Positions 16,903 through 25,951 of a stretch of DNA of 46,197 nucleotides are shown one piece after another. Below the pieces are notes generated by a model. The model was not told the DNA's origin. It saw only the letters and a program-made list of their open reading frames with translations, and ran no database searches. The stretch spans positions 1-46,197 of the forward strand of contig JAFWDD010000044.1 in NCBI GenBank assembly GCA_017534115.1, written 5' to 3'. Origin of the DNA: Bacillota bacterium. GTDB lineage: Bacteria; Bacillota; Clostridia; Lachnospirales; Anaerotignaceae. Both the position numbers and the translations under genes were made by a program. Every line of letters starts with the position of its first letter. Positions within the stretch are counted from its first letter, which is position 1.

Positions 16903-17823
16903 TTACCGTATTCCCAAAAGTCTCAAAATAAGCGCCATTCTAATGTATTTTCCGTTCAGCACCTGTCTGAAATAGCAGGCTCTGGGGTCGCTGTCCACCG
17001 CCACGGAAATCTCGTTTACTCTGGGCAGAGGATGGAGAATGGAAAGGTCCTCCTTGGCTGTTTTCAGCTTTTCCATATCCAGAATATATGTATCCTTCAA
17101 GCGGACGTAATCCTCTTCATTGAAGAATCTTTCTCTCTGGACCCTTGTCATGTAGAGTATATCCAGCTCCGGCATTACCTCTTCCATTGTGTAAACCTCT
17201 TTCCATTCCACGCCTTTTTCTATGAGATGATCCCGCACATACTCGGGAACCTTCAGCTCTTCGGGAGAAATCAGCACAAATTTGATATTGTCATACCGAA
17301 GCATGGCGTCTATGAGGGAATGGACTGTTCTTCCGAACTGCAGGTCTCCGCAGAAGCCGATGGTCATGTCGGAAAGTCTGCCTTTTTCCCTTGATATCGT
17401 AAGAAGGTCCGTCAAAGTCTGGGTAGGATGGAAATGTCCGCCGTCTCCCGCATTTATAATAGGTATGGTCGACCTTTGCTTTGCCGCTATGGGAGCGCCT
17501 TCCTTGGGATGACGCATTGCGATAATGTCAGCATAACAGCCCACAGTCTGGATCGTATCGCTTACGCTCTCGCCCTTTGCCGCGGAGCTGGAATCCGCCG
17601 ATGAGAATCCCAAAACACTTCCGCCAAGCTCCAGCATTGCCGCCTCGAAGCTGAGACGGGTCCTTGTGCTGGGTTCAAAGAAAAGGGTTGCCAGTTTTTT
17701 GTATCTGCAAAGCTCTCTATACTCCTCCGGGTGCGCGATAATATCCTTGGCCATTTCGATGAGTTCGTTTATTTCATCTACGGAAAGATCCGTAATGTTT
17801 ATGACGTGTCTGATATTTTCCAC
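16903..17823 (-). CDS. pyrB: Aspartate carbamoyltransferase catalytic subunit PyrB
   Basis: Condenses carbamoyl phosphate with aspartate, the committed step of pyrimidine synthesis. 306 residues with the carbamoyl-phosphate site STRTR (52-56), MRHP (103-106) and HPTQ (132-135). I chose the GTG at 17823 because GGAGG lies seven bases upstream and because the resulting N-terminus ([12 protein letters not shown]) is the family one; a longer frame to 17865 overlaps pyrE and has no ribosome site. It follows pyrE by 16 bases. Confidence 0.96.
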   Translation of the reverse strand: MENIRHVINITDLSVDEINELIEMAKDIIAHPEEYRELCRYKKLATLFFEPSTRTRLSFEAAMLELGGSVLGFSSADSSSAAKGESVSDTIQTVGCYADIIAMRHPKEGAPIAAKQRSTIPIINAGDGGHFHPTQTLTDLLTISREKGRLSDMTIGFCGDLQFGRTVHSLIDAMLRYDNIKFVLISPEELKVPEYVRDHLIEKGVEWKEVYTMEEVMPELDILYMTRVQRERFFNEEDYVRLKDTYILDMEKLKTAKEDLSILHPLPRVNEISVAVDSDPRACYFRQVLNGKYIRMALILRLLGIR

Positions 17824-17839
17824 GGTTAAGCCTCCTTTT

Positions 17840-18472
17840 TTAACTCTTAATCCATGATTCGTCATTGGGATTTGCTCTGAATTTCATAAGGCGGTCCTTG
17901 TCCTCAGGTTTGATATATTTTTCCTCTACCGCAACATCCACAAGGGCGTCAAAATCGCTTAAGCTTACGTTTTTCACATTGGCTTCTTCCATTTTTTTGA
18001 TTCCTTTTTCAAGACCGTATGTGAAAATGCTTGCTATGCCCAGAACCTCGGCTCCCGCGTCACGAAGAACGTTTACAACGTCAACAGCGGAGCCTCCTGT
18101 GGAGATAAGGTCCTCAACAACTACTACTTTCTGGCCTTTTTCCAGCTTGCCTTCGATCTGGTTCGTTCTGCCGTGGTCCTTTGCGGAGCCTCTTACATAT
18201 CCCATGGGAAGACCCATTAAATGGCCTACGATTGCGGCATGGGCGATTCCCGCGGTAGATGTGCCCATAAGCACTTCAACATCGGGATAGTTTTCCTTTA
18301 TGAGCTGAACCAGTCCGTTTTCCACATCATTTCGGACTTCGGGAGCAGTAAGGGTAAGACGGTTGTCGCAGTAAATAGGGCTTTTGATTCCGCTTGCCCA
18401 TGTAAAAGGGTCATCGGGTTTCAAAAATACCGCGTTTATGGAAAGTAAATCCTTGGCAATTAATTTTTTCAT
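17840..18472 (-). CDS. pyrE: Orotate phosphoribosyltransferase PyrE
   Basis: Makes OMP from orotate and PRPP. 210 residues, with the PRPP-binding loop [13 protein letters not shown] (about 117-129) and the catalytic flexible-loop region [21 protein letters not shown] site lies seven bases before the ATG. It sits between pyrF and pyrB in the operon with short gaps on both sides. Confidence 0.96.
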   Translation of the reverse strand: MKKLIAKDLLSINAVFLKPDDPFTWASGIKSPIYCDNRLTLTAPEVRNDVENGLVQLIKENYPDVEVLMGTSTAGIAHAAIVGHLMGLPMGYVRGSAKDHGRTNQIEGKLEKGQKVVVVEDLISTGGSAVDVVNVLRDAGAEVLGIASIFTYGLEKGIKKMEEANVKNVSLSDFDALVDVAVEEKYIKPEDKDRLMKFRANPNDESWIKS

Positions 18473-18489
18473 CGTTTTTCCTCCAATAT

Positions 18490-19188
18490 TCAGTCTACAA
18501 AATCATTTACGCATCTTCTGTACGCCGCAACAGGGTCATCGGCTTCCGTAATGGGACGTCCCACAACTATATAATCGGAACCGATCTCCTTAGCCTTTGC
18601 AGGTGTTGTGACTCTCACCTGGTCGCCTGTATCGCCGTCGGCGAAGCGAATGCCGGGAGTTACGGTAAGGAAGCCTTTTCCGCAGGTCTCATGGACCTTT
18701 CCTGCCTCAATGGGCGAACATACAACTCCGTCAAGTCCCGCTTCGCAGGCGTTTTTCGCATACTTCATAACAACTTCCTCCATGGGCGCGTTTATGAGAA
18801 GCTCGTTTTTCATTCTCTCCTCGCTTGTGGATGTAAGCTGAGTTACGGCAATGAGGATAGGACGTGTTCCGTCTGCTCTTGTAAGGCCTTTGACAGCCGC
18901 TTCCATCATTTCCTTTGTGCCTGCGGCGTGGAGATTTGTCATGTCCGCATCCAGACCGGAAAGGACAGCCATTGCCTTCTGCACTGTGTTGGGTATATCA
19001 TGGAGCTTCAGGTCAAGGAATATCTTGTGTCCTCTTTCCTTTATTTTCCGAACCATGGGCGCGCCCTCGGCGTAAAAAAGCTCCATTCCGATCTTCACAA
19101 AAGGTCTCTCGTCTTTGAACTTTTCCAAAAAATTCATTGTTTCCGCTCCGTTCTTGAAATCCAGAGCGATAATTACATCTTTTCCCAT
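18490..19188 (-). CDS. pyrF: Orotidine-5'-phosphate decarboxylase PyrF
   Basis: Decarboxylates OMP to UMP, the last step in the operon's pathway. 232 residues, with the catalytic DxKxxD motif as DLKLHD (59-64) and the phosphate-site end DYIVVGRPI. It belongs to the shorter bacterial type-1 group like Bacillus PyrF. The ATG at 19188 follows GGAGG by six bases; the upstream in-frame starts at 19209 and 19194 were rejected because of spacing. The ribosome site lies next to the pyrD stop codon. Confidence 0.95.
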   Translation of the reverse strand: MGKDVIIALDFKNGAETMNFLEKFKDERPFVKIGMELFYAEGAPMVRKIKERGHKIFLDLKLHDIPNTVQKAMAVLSGLDADMTNLHAAGTKEMMEAAVKGLTRADGTRPILIAVTQLTSTSEERMKNELLINAPMEEVVMKYAKNACEAGLDGVVCSPIEAGKVHETCGKGFLTVTPGIRFADGDTGDQVRVTTPAKAKEIGSDYIVVGRPITEADDPVAAYRRCVNDFVD

Positions 19189-19198
19189 ATCCATCCTC

Positions 19199-20110
19199 CT
19201 ATTCCACAATTCCGATTATGTCCGAAACTTTCTCTATTCCAAGCCTTTCCATCACACCGGGAAGACTTTCGATTATATTTTTGCAGGCGTAGGGGTCGAC
19301 TAAATTGGCCGCTCCCACCTGAACGGCAGCCGCGCCTGCCATCATCATTTCAATTACGTCCTCCGCGCGGGAAACTCCGCCCATTCCCATTATTGGAATG
19401 TTCACGGTCTTCGCCACTCTGTATACCATTCCAACAGCCACGGGGAAGATCGCCGGGCCTGAAAATCCGCCCAATTTATTGGCAATTACAGGTTTTCTTC
19501 TGTTTATATCTATTCTCATTCCCAAAAGGGTATTTATAAGGCTTATGCCGTCGGCTCCGCTTTCCTCGCAGGCCTTTGCGATCTGAGTTATATCCGTAAC
19601 GTTGGGACTGAGTTTTATATAAACCGGCTTATTTACCGCGCTTTTCACAGCTTTTGTGACTTCAGCGGCGCTTTCAGGGAACACTCCGAAGCTCATTCCG
19701 CCGTTATGCACGTTGGGACAGCTTACGTTGACCTCGATTATGCCGACCTGCTCTTCCTTATCCATTATTTTGGCGCAGTCCACGAATTCCTCAACTGAAA
19801 ATCCGCTTATGTTTGCGATTACAGGCTTTCTGAAGAAGGTAGCAAGCTCCTTCAGCTCTTTTGCGCTGACCGCGTCCACTCCGGGATTCTGAAGTCCTAC
19901 GGAATTTATCATTCCCGAATAACATTCGGCGATCCTGGGCTGAGGATTTCCGAAACGAGGCTCCTTCGTGGTGCCTTTGAAGGAAAATGAACCCAGAATA
20001 TTTATGTCGTAAAGCTCCGCGAACTCCTTACCGTAGCCAAAGGTGCCGCTGGCAGGAATTACAGGGTTATCCAGCTTGATTCCGCTTAAAATTACAGATG
20101 TATCTACCAT
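19199..20110 (-). CDS. pyrD: Dihydroorotate dehydrogenase B catalytic subunit PyrD (PyrDB)
   Basis: Oxidises dihydroorotate to orotate on FMN and passes electrons to PyrK. 303 residues, catalytic Cys131 in [12 protein letters not shown], which marks class 1B rather than the membrane-bound class 2 enzyme. The ATG at 20110 has GGAGG seven bases upstream and is preferred to an ATG 13 codons earlier. It overlaps the end of pyrK by 7 bases, so the two subunits are translationally coupled. Confidence 0.96.
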   Translation of the reverse strand: MVDTSVILSGIKLDNPVIPASGTFGYGKEFAELYDINILGSFSFKGTTKEPRFGNPQPRIAECYSGMINSVGLQNPGVDAVSAKELKELATFFRKPVIANISGFSVEEFVDCAKIMDKEEQVGIIEVNVSCPNVHNGGMSFGVFPESAAEVTKAVKSAVNKPVYIKLSPNVTDITQIAKACEESGADGISLINTLLGMRIDINRRKPVIANKLGGFSGPAIFPVAVGMVYRVAKTVNIPIMGMGGVSRAEDVIEMMMAGAAAVQVGAANLVDPYACKNIIESLPGVMERLGIEKVSDIIGIVE

Positions 20111-20829
20111 TTTATTTCCTCCTTGAAAAGCACCGGGCCATCCTTGCATATTCTTTTGTATCCGTATTTTGTCTCACAGCTGCAGCCCATGCAGGCGCCG
20201 AATCCGCAGGCCATTCTTGCCTCAAAACTGAACTGGCCGTCGCAAGCCAGCTCCGAGACTGCTTTCAGCATAGGCTCCGGTCCGCAGGCGCAGACATAAT
20301 CACAGGAAAGCCCTTTCATTCCATCGGTTACAAGGCCTTTTTTTCCGAAGCTTCCGTCAACCGTCATTATAACGGGCTCGATTCCCAGAGCTTTGAATTC
20401 TTTTTCATAAAAAACATCCTCCGCGGAATTAAAACCCATTACGACCTGCGGTTTTTTGCCCGCATTCACAAGAACTTTCGCAAGTCCGTACATAGGCGGA
20501 ATTCCAACGCCTCCGCCAACAAGAACAGGAGACCCGCCGCATTTTTTCACGTCAAAACCGTTTCCCAGACCGGAAAGGATATTCAGCTGAGCTCCTTTTT
20601 CAAGCTCAGACATGAATCTTGTGCCTTCGCCCACGACCTTATATACTATGGTAATGGATTTTTCGTCCCAATCGCACACGGATATGGGCCGCCGCAGGAA
20701 AAAGCCTTCCAGTTTTATATTTATGAACTGGCCGGGAGCTTTCAGAGCCTTCGTGTTTCCCGAAAGCTTCATTTCGAATATGTCCTTAGCCAGTTTCCTG
20801 TTTTCCAGAACAACAAATTTTTCTTCCAT
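20104..20829 (-). CDS. pyrK: Dihydroorotate dehydrogenase B electron-transfer subunit PyrK
   Basis: 241 residues. FAD-binding region RRPISVCDWDE, NAD-binding region VLVGGGVGIPPMYGLAK (about 103-119), and a C-terminal [2Fe-2S] cluster site with C208, C213, C216 and C228. It links PyrD to NAD+. Its stop codon lies inside the pyrD start region. It follows pyrC by 17 bases with AAGGAG before the ATG. Confidence 0.96.
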   Translation of the reverse strand: MEEKFVVLENRKLAKDIFEMKLSGNTKALKAPGQFINIKLEGFFLRRPISVCDWDEKSITIVYKVVGEGTRFMSELEKGAQLNILSGLGNGFDVKKCGGSPVLVGGGVGIPPMYGLAKVLVNAGKKPQVVMGFNSAEDVFYEKEFKALGIEPVIMTVDGSFGKKGLVTDGMKGLSCDYVCACGPEPMLKAVSELACDGQFSFEARMACGFGACMGCSCETKYGYKRICKDGPVLFKEEIKW

Positions 20830-20846
20830 ATATTTCTCCTTTTAAA

Positions 20847-22118
20847 TCAGTTTTCCGATTTATATACCAGCTCGCCTTTTGCGAACGTCATTTTCACTTT
20901 GCCGGAAACCTTCATGCCGTCGAAAGGCGTTGCTCTTCCTTTTGACAGGAATTTTCCGCTGTCTATTACGAATTCCTCATTTAGATCAATTACTGTCAGA
21001 TTGGCAGGCTTGCCCGTTTCGATTCCGCAGTCAAAGCCAAATCTCCTTGCAGGGTTCACGCTCATAAGCTCGATAAGCTTTTCCAGAGAGATAATTCCAG
21101 GCTTCACCAGCTTTGTATACAGCACAGGGAATGCCGTTTCCAGGCCAACGATGCCCATTGCGCTTTTTTCCAGTCCTTTGGATTTTTCCTCCGCGCTGTG
21201 GGGAGCGTGGTCCGTGGCAATAATCTCGATGGTGCCGTCCTTTATTCCTTCAATAAGAGCCTTTTGGTCCTCTGCCGACCTGAGAGGCGGATTCATTTTG
21301 AAGCGTCCTTCTTCCTTCAGATCCATATCCGTTAATGTCAGATAATGAGGGCCTGTCTCACAGCTTACGTCAAGGCCGTCTTTTTTCGCGCTGCGTATTA
21401 TGTCAACGGTTTCCTTCGCGGAGACGTGGCAGACATGGTATTTACAGCCCGTTTTACGCACAAGCTCTATATCTCTTTTAACCTGGCCCCATTCGCTTTC
21501 GGAGCAAATGCCCCTATGGCCGTGGGCTTTTGCGTATTCTCCGTCGTGGATATATCCGCCGTTCAAGAGGCTTTCGTCTTCGCAGTGCGCGGAGATTATC
21601 CTGCCCAATTTCTTTGCCTTCGTCATGGCTTCCAGCATTTTTTCCTCTTTCTGGACGCCTTTGCCGTCATCGGAAAATCCCGCTACATAGGGAGCCATAT
21701 CTTCCATATCGGAGAGGTCGCCACCGCCTTTTTGGCCTTTTGTTATTGTACCGAAGGGGATCACGTTTATGACCGCGTCCTTTGCTATCGCGTTCAGCTC
21801 AATCCTGAGGTTTTCCATGCTGTCGGGAGGCGGATTCAGGTTCGGCATGGGGCAGACGGTTGTATATCCGCCGGCTGCCGCCGCCTGTGTGCCGGTTTTT
21901 ATGGTTTCCTTATATAAAAAACCGGGCTCTCGAAGATGAACATGAACATCAACCAAACCCGGTATAATAATTAAATCAGAGCAATCAACAAAAAAAATAT
22001 CTCCGCCTTCGATATCAAAAGAATCGAAAACAGAAACAATTCCACCGTCGATTAATACATCTTTTATATGGAATTTTCCTTCAGAAAAAACATTTCCCGA
22101 TTTAAGCAATGTTTTCAT
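20847..22118 (-). CDS. pyrC: Dihydroorotase PyrC
   Basis: Cyclises carbamoyl aspartate to dihydroorotate. 423 residues, class I type. The metal residues are visible: HVHLREPG (His59, His61), D151, H178, H231, and D303 in IATDHAPHS. It is the first gene of the operon; the ATG follows GGAGG by seven bases and lies only about 27 bases from the predicted transcription start. Confidence 0.96.
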   Translation of the reverse strand: MKTLLKSGNVFSEGKFHIKDVLIDGGIVSVFDSFDIEGGDIFFVDCSDLIIIPGLVDVHVHLREPGFLYKETIKTGTQAAAAGGYTTVCPMPNLNPPPDSMENLRIELNAIAKDAVINVIPFGTITKGQKGGGDLSDMEDMAPYVAGFSDDGKGVQKEEKMLEAMTKAKKLGRIISAHCEDESLLNGGYIHDGEYAKAHGHRGICSESEWGQVKRDIELVRKTGCKYHVCHVSAKETVDIIRSAKKDGLDVSCETGPHYLTLTDMDLKEEGRFKMNPPLRSAEDQKALIEGIKDGTIEIIATDHAPHSAEEKSKGLEKSAMGIVGLETAFPVLYTKLVKPGIISLEKLIELMSVNPARRFGFDCGIETGKPANLTVIDLNEEFVIDSGKFLSKGRATPFDGMKVSGKVKMTFAKGELVYKSEN

Positions 22119-22151
22119 AAACGCGCCTCCAAAAAAAATCTTTCTGGGATT

Positions 22152-22180
22152 ATTATATCAAATTTATCCTGTCCTGTCAC
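22152..22180 (-). promoter_or_regulatory. Promoter of the pyr operon
   Basis: On the minus strand GTGACA and a perfect TATAAT are separated by 17 bases. The expected start falls in CCCAG, about 27-30 bases before the pyrC ATG. The leader is too short for a PyrR-type anti-antiterminator, so control must work in another way. Confidence 0.65.
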
Positions 22181-22259
22181 TATTCGAAATCTACATAAAT
22201 AAATTCTTTTTTGGGACTTTTTGAAACAATATAACGATAAACAGAAAGATCCCGCTGTT

Positions 22260-22520
22260 GATTTCTCTCCTCGTGTGCGCCATGGGGCTCCGCCCCAAAC
22301 CCTGCTCAGGGCTCTGCCCTGAGAACCCCGCAAGGGATTTCATCCCTTGACCCGTGTAGTAAGTACTGGAAGGTTATTGGCTAAACTTCAGCTTTTCACT
22401 TTCGGAATTACATGAGACTTTTCGATATCACAGACGCTTGTCGCTGCTTCATTAGTCTCGCAGAGACGAGCTTCATTCCTTCATTTGCGGAGCAAGCTTC
22501 ATTGCGCACGCAGGGCGCCC
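22260..22520 (+). repeat. Compound intergenic palindromic repeat, copy 3
   Basis: Starts with GGGGCTCCGCCCC, CAGGGCTCTGCCCTG and AAGGGATTTCATCCCTT, then the linker TTGACCCGTGTAGTAAGTA. The part 22347-22440 is nearly identical to 8098-8192. It then continues into short palindromes such as GTCTCGCAGAGAC. Confidence 0.8.
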
Positions 22521-22936
22521 TGTCCCTTGACCCGTGTAGTAAGTATGGAAAGGTTATTGGCTATTACCAAGTTATCCGAAAATTAAAATTTTATCAAAAC
22601 ACTTTATTCTTCAGTGCGAAGCACATATATTAAATCCGCCAAAGGCGGATTTTGACAACAATTATTCATTATTCATCAGCGAAGCGGCTTCATTATTCGC
22701 TGCGCCAACGGCGCATTTGTCCCTTGACCCGTGTAGTAAGTATGGGAAGGTTATCGGCTATCACCAAGTTATCCGAAAATTCAAATTCTATCAAAACATT
22801 TTATTTTTCAGTGCGAAGCACATAAATTAAATCTGCCAAAGGCGGATTTTGACAACAATTATTCATTATTCATCAGGGCGAAGCCCGGCTTCATTATTCA
22901 TTGCGCCGAAGGCGCCATGTCCCTTGACCCGGCGTT
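22521..22936 (+). repeat. Tandem direct repeat, two full units of 197 and 200 bp plus a truncated third
   Basis: Units begin at 22521, 22718 and 22918 with TGTCCCTTGACCC. The first two run through the linker, a CAAGTTATCCGAAAAT segment, GTGCGAAGCAC, a CGCC/GGCG palindrome, TTATTCATTATTCATCAG and a GCGCC/GGCGC palindrome. The third stops after about 18 bases. They belong to the same family as the blocks at 7.9 and 10.1 kb. Confidence 0.85.
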
Positions 22937-23012
22937 ATGTCAACTGTCTGTATATACCATAAAACCTAAACACATCACAGCATAAAAACATCATGTCATT
23001 TCCTGGAATACT

Positions 23013-23045
23013 AAAAAAAGAGGCACAGCTTTATGCCATGCCTCA
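23013..23045 (-). terminator. Terminator of the large SLH gene
   Basis: On the minus strand GAGGCA / TGCCTC is followed by seven T, about 15 bases past the stop codon. Confidence 0.85.
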
Positions 23046-23058
23046 GTAAATAACGTTA

Positions 23059-25392
23059 TTATTTTGTATAAGCCTCAACAGATGAAACCTTTTCGCTTCT
23101 TAATGTAAGGCTTCCGTAAAGATCGTCTGTATCCAGTCTGTTTTTAAGTTTTGTAAGGTTTGAATCCTTTCCGTCAAGAGTTATATCCGCGGAGCTTTTA
23201 ACTTCGTATGTATATTTTCCTGATGAAACCGAAATCCTTATCTTGTCGGAATCGGGATATACGTCTGTTATGTCAACATCCTCGATAGCTGTAACATCGC
23301 CGGTAACCTCTGAAACGTAGCCTTTCTTTATTGCAACGTCAACGTTCATAACCTTGCCGTCGCTTACAGCCTCTCTAAGCTCCTTATATGATGAAATTCT
23401 GTTGTTTCCGTCGTTTATGGAAACATATACATCGTCAGGGTCTTTTACGTCATAGCTCTTGGAGCCTAATTTAAGAGTTGAGTTTGTTGCGGATCTGATT
23501 TCTCCGCTTACATCTGTATTATCGTCGCTCTTTTCAGCCTCAGCGATTATTTTCATTACATCGCCGTAGTCATCGAGAGTTACTTTTACATTAAATTCTT
23601 CATCATCAGCTCTGTTGATAAGCTTTGTAAGTGTTGCGGATTCGCCGTCTATCTTAACAATAAGCTCTTCATCCTCGGAATATGAGAATGTCTTTGAGCC
23701 AACTTTTATGGTTGATTTCGTAATGCTCTTAAGAACGCCTTCGTATGTATCATCGGAATCGCTTGTGGTAGCGTCGATCTTGATTACATAATCGTCATCG
23801 TCGAATGTAAGTTTTGCCGTTACCTCGTCATCATCCTTGCAGATGCTTATAAGCTTGTCAAGAGTCTTTGTTACTCCGTCAATCTTTACTGTCAAATCTC
23901 TTTCGTCAGCAAGATAGCTGGTTGTGCTTCCGATTCTGATCTTTGTTTCGCTGATAGAAACGATTTTTCCGGAATTAGCTTTTTCGTCTTTTGTAACAGC
24001 TGTAATCTTTGTTACGTCTCCGTCCTTGTCAAAGTTCAGTGTAGCGTATACTTTCTTATTGTTTTCATCATAATCGTCAAATGTTGAGATAAGTTTTTCG
24101 ATATTTCTTGTTGAACCGTCGATCTTTACGATTAAATCATCAACATTTGCATAGTTGTAAGATGTTCCGTTTATTTTAATCTTTGCCTTGCTTACCATCT
24201 CAATAGGTCCGTAAACCTGGCTGGTATCTCTCGTTGCGTGAATCTCTATAACGTAATTGTCTTTATCCATAAGGAGTTTGGCTGTTACGCTGTAATTCTC
24301 GCACGCAGTCGTGATCTTGCTTATGGTGGAGCCTGAGCCGTCAAGAGTTGCAGTTACGGATGAAGGTGAGAATGTATAGTAATTGTTGTTGTTTTCAAGT
24401 TTAACCTTAGTTGCCGTAATGGAATTGATTGTTCCGTTGATGAAATAAGTATATCCTCCGTCGGCGTCGGTTATAACTGTAAGGGATTTAAGTGTAGTTC
24501 CTTCATATACGAACTCAACTACGTCCTCCTTGCCGGGATAATCGTTCTTAACTGTTTTATTGTTGTATGTCATGGGAGTCGATGAGTTTGTAAGGAAGCT
24601 GAACACATCACCCTTGCTGGTCCTTAACGTGATTATATAAGAATCATTGTAAGGCTCATTGGAAACAACTGTTCCGTATGCCGTAACTTCTTTGTTCTCA
24701 GAAGGTTTAGGGTCATTGTTTCCGCCGCCTCCAGAAAGCGTGTCATAGGATTTGGAGCATACAACAGCCATTTCTGCTCTTGTTATAAGGTTTTTGGGAT
24801 TGAAATTCTTGTTTTCATCGCCAACGATAATTCCCAGACCTGCGATTGTTTTTACATAAGGAAGAGCCTCCGCGGAAACGCTTGAAAGGTCCTTAAGGGA
24901 AATATTTGCCGTATCTCCGGTATAGCCCAGATTGGAGAAAGCTCTGCCCATGAATTTGGCCACATTTTCTCTTGTAGCGTAGTTGCTTTTGGTGCCTTTC
25001 ATGAATAAAGCCAGATCGCTTATGGTCACTATGCTCTTTTCAAGGCAGTAGGAAACGGATGTATATGCCCATGTAGGAATATTATATCCCGCCATAACGG
25101 CTTCCCATTTCTTAACATAGTCTCCGGTTGACCCAAGCTTGTTCGTACTCTTAAGAATGGTATAGCAAATCTGAGCCGATTCCGCGTATGTAAGATTGTC
25201 TCTTGCCTTGAAAACCTGTTTGCCGTTTTCAACGCTTCCTACCATAATGCCCTTATCGGCAACATCGTTTATATAAGCTTTCGCTCCGTCCCAGGGAACA
25301 TTATTAATATCCGAAAAATTTGCCGCCATCGCAGGCACGCTGCTCATTACCATGACCGCAGCAAGAAGCGGTGCTATAAATCTCTTTTTCAT
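23059..25392 (-). CDS. SLH-domain surface protein with about seven ~70-residue repeats
   Basis: 777 residues, probably an S-layer or cell-wall-associated protein. A signal peptide (residues 1 to about 24, ending PAMAA) is followed by three SLH domains (about 25-80, 95-155, 165-218) that would bind secondary cell-wall polymer. After a Gly/Asn/Pro linker (220-232), about seven degenerate repeats fill the rest, beginning near 236, 317, 395, 475, 549, 628 and 700. Typical units contain TKIRIGS, DLTVKIDG, LDKLIS and VTAKLTFDDDDYVIKI. The repeats are acidic and Thr/Val-rich, as in beta-structured surface proteins. The ATG at 25392 was chosen: it follows GGAAAGGGG by seven bases and starts the signal peptide. 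Single-gene unit. Confidence 0.9.
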   Translation of the reverse strand: MKKRFIAPLLAAVMVMSSVPAMAANFSDINNVPWDGAKAYINDVADKGIMVGSVENGKQVFKARDNLTYAESAQICYTILKSTNKLGSTGDYVKKWEAVMAGYNIPTWAYTSVSYCLEKSIVTISDLALFMKGTKSNYATRENVAKFMGRAFSNLGYTGDTANISLKDLSSVSAEALPYVKTIAGLGIIVGDENKNFNPKNLITRAEMAVVCSKSYDTLSGGGGNNDPKPSENKEVTAYGTVVSNEPYNDSYIITLRTSKGDVFSFLTNSSTPMTYNNKTVKNDYPGKEDVVEFVYEGTTLKSLTVITDADGGYTYFINGTINSITATKVKLENNNNYYTFSPSSVTATLDGSGSTISKITTACENYSVTAKLLMDKDNYVIEIHATRDTSQVYGPIEMVSKAKIKINGTSYNYANVDDLIVKIDGSTRNIEKLISTFDDYDENNKKVYATLNFDKDGDVTKITAVTKDEKANSGKIVSISETKIRIGSTTSYLADERDLTVKIDGVTKTLDKLISICKDDDEVTAKLTFDDDDYVIKIDATTSDSDDTYEGVLKSITKSTIKVGSKTFSYSEDEELIVKIDGESATLTKLINRADDEEFNVKVTLDDYGDVMKIIAEAEKSDDNTDVSGEIRSATNSTLKLGSKSYDVKDPDDVYVSINDGNNRISSYKELREAVSDGKVMNVDVAIKKGYVSEVTGDVTAIEDVDITDVYPDSDKIRISVSSGKYTYEVKSSADITLDGKDSNLTKLKNRLDTDDLYGSLTLRSEKVSSVEAYTK

Positions 25393-25830
25393 AACAAAAC
25401 CCCTTTCCAAAAATTTGTATGTCACTGATACACATTTATGACTATATTATACATTATATTGTTCCTTAAATTCTACCTATAACACGGAAAATATTTTTAA
25501 TAAAATATTAAATTTAATTAAAATTTATTTTTTCACCGCAGGTTTCCGAAAAACAACTCTGCTCTCCACCAAAATATCCCACTTACAAAAATAAGCCGTT
25601 CGGGTACAAAACGGCTTTATTTCGAGAAAGGAGAATAACATTTCTCTATGTTGGGGGTTTGAAGTTTTATCGGTTTGCAAAGTTTATTTCCTTTGCTTGT
25701 ATTTATAATAGCACAAAACGAATCCAAAACAAAGTAAAAAAAACCTAAAATTATTAAAAAATTATTAAAAATTATTTAAATTCCCCTTTCAATGTGAGTT
25801 TTCCCCGTCAATCCGCCTTTTGACAGACTT
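25393..25830. other. Intergenic region upstream of the large SLH gene
   Basis: Contains a TATAAT-like element near 25445 on the minus strand, which could be the SLH promoter. Further upstream lies a hairpin (25593-25619: AAGCCGTT / AACGGCTT) with T-rich flanks on the minus strand. Still further up, TTGTTT-16-TATTAT could be a minus-strand promoter. No protein gene is seen. Confidence 0.5.
25593..25619 (-). terminator. Terminator-like hairpin with no gene in front
   Basis: On the minus strand AAAGCCGTT / AACGGCTTATTTTT forms a good stem with a T-rich tail. No coding gene lies upstream of it on this strand, so it may end a short RNA or act as an attenuator in a long SLH leader. Confidence 0.5.
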
Positions 25831-25837
25831 TTTAAAT

Positions 25838-25867
25838 TTGGCAAACATACCTTTCATATGATATAAT
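25838..25867 (+). promoter_or_regulatory. Promoter of the COG2509-like gene
   Basis: TTGGCA and TATAAT with an 18-base spacer. The start would be near 25874, giving a leader of about 78 bases that contains a possible structured element. Confidence 0.6.
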
Positions 25868-25951
25868 CAATCGGAAGCGCCCGAAGGAGATTTTTGACCC
25901 CAAAAGGCGCGGCAGCAACCACACTTCTCACCCTAAGGAGGGAATTTTAAA

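Noticed and set aside
20098..21345. 415-codon plus-strand ORF
   Set aside because: Antisense to pyrK and pyrC, both of which are full-length with intact motifs.
22115..22333. 72-codon minus-strand ORF before pyrC
   Set aside because: It lies over the pyr promoter and the repeat; no ribosome site; peptide resembles the other repeat-coded ORFs.
22521..22936. Considered as a CRISPR-like array because of its regular repeats
   Set aside because: The units are about 200 bp with no unique spacers, and there are no cas genes.
25868..25951. Considered as a glycine or SAM-type riboswitch because of the CCGAAGGAG segment
   Set aside because: The remaining conserved segments of those classes are missing; only a generic structured-leader idea was kept as a finding.
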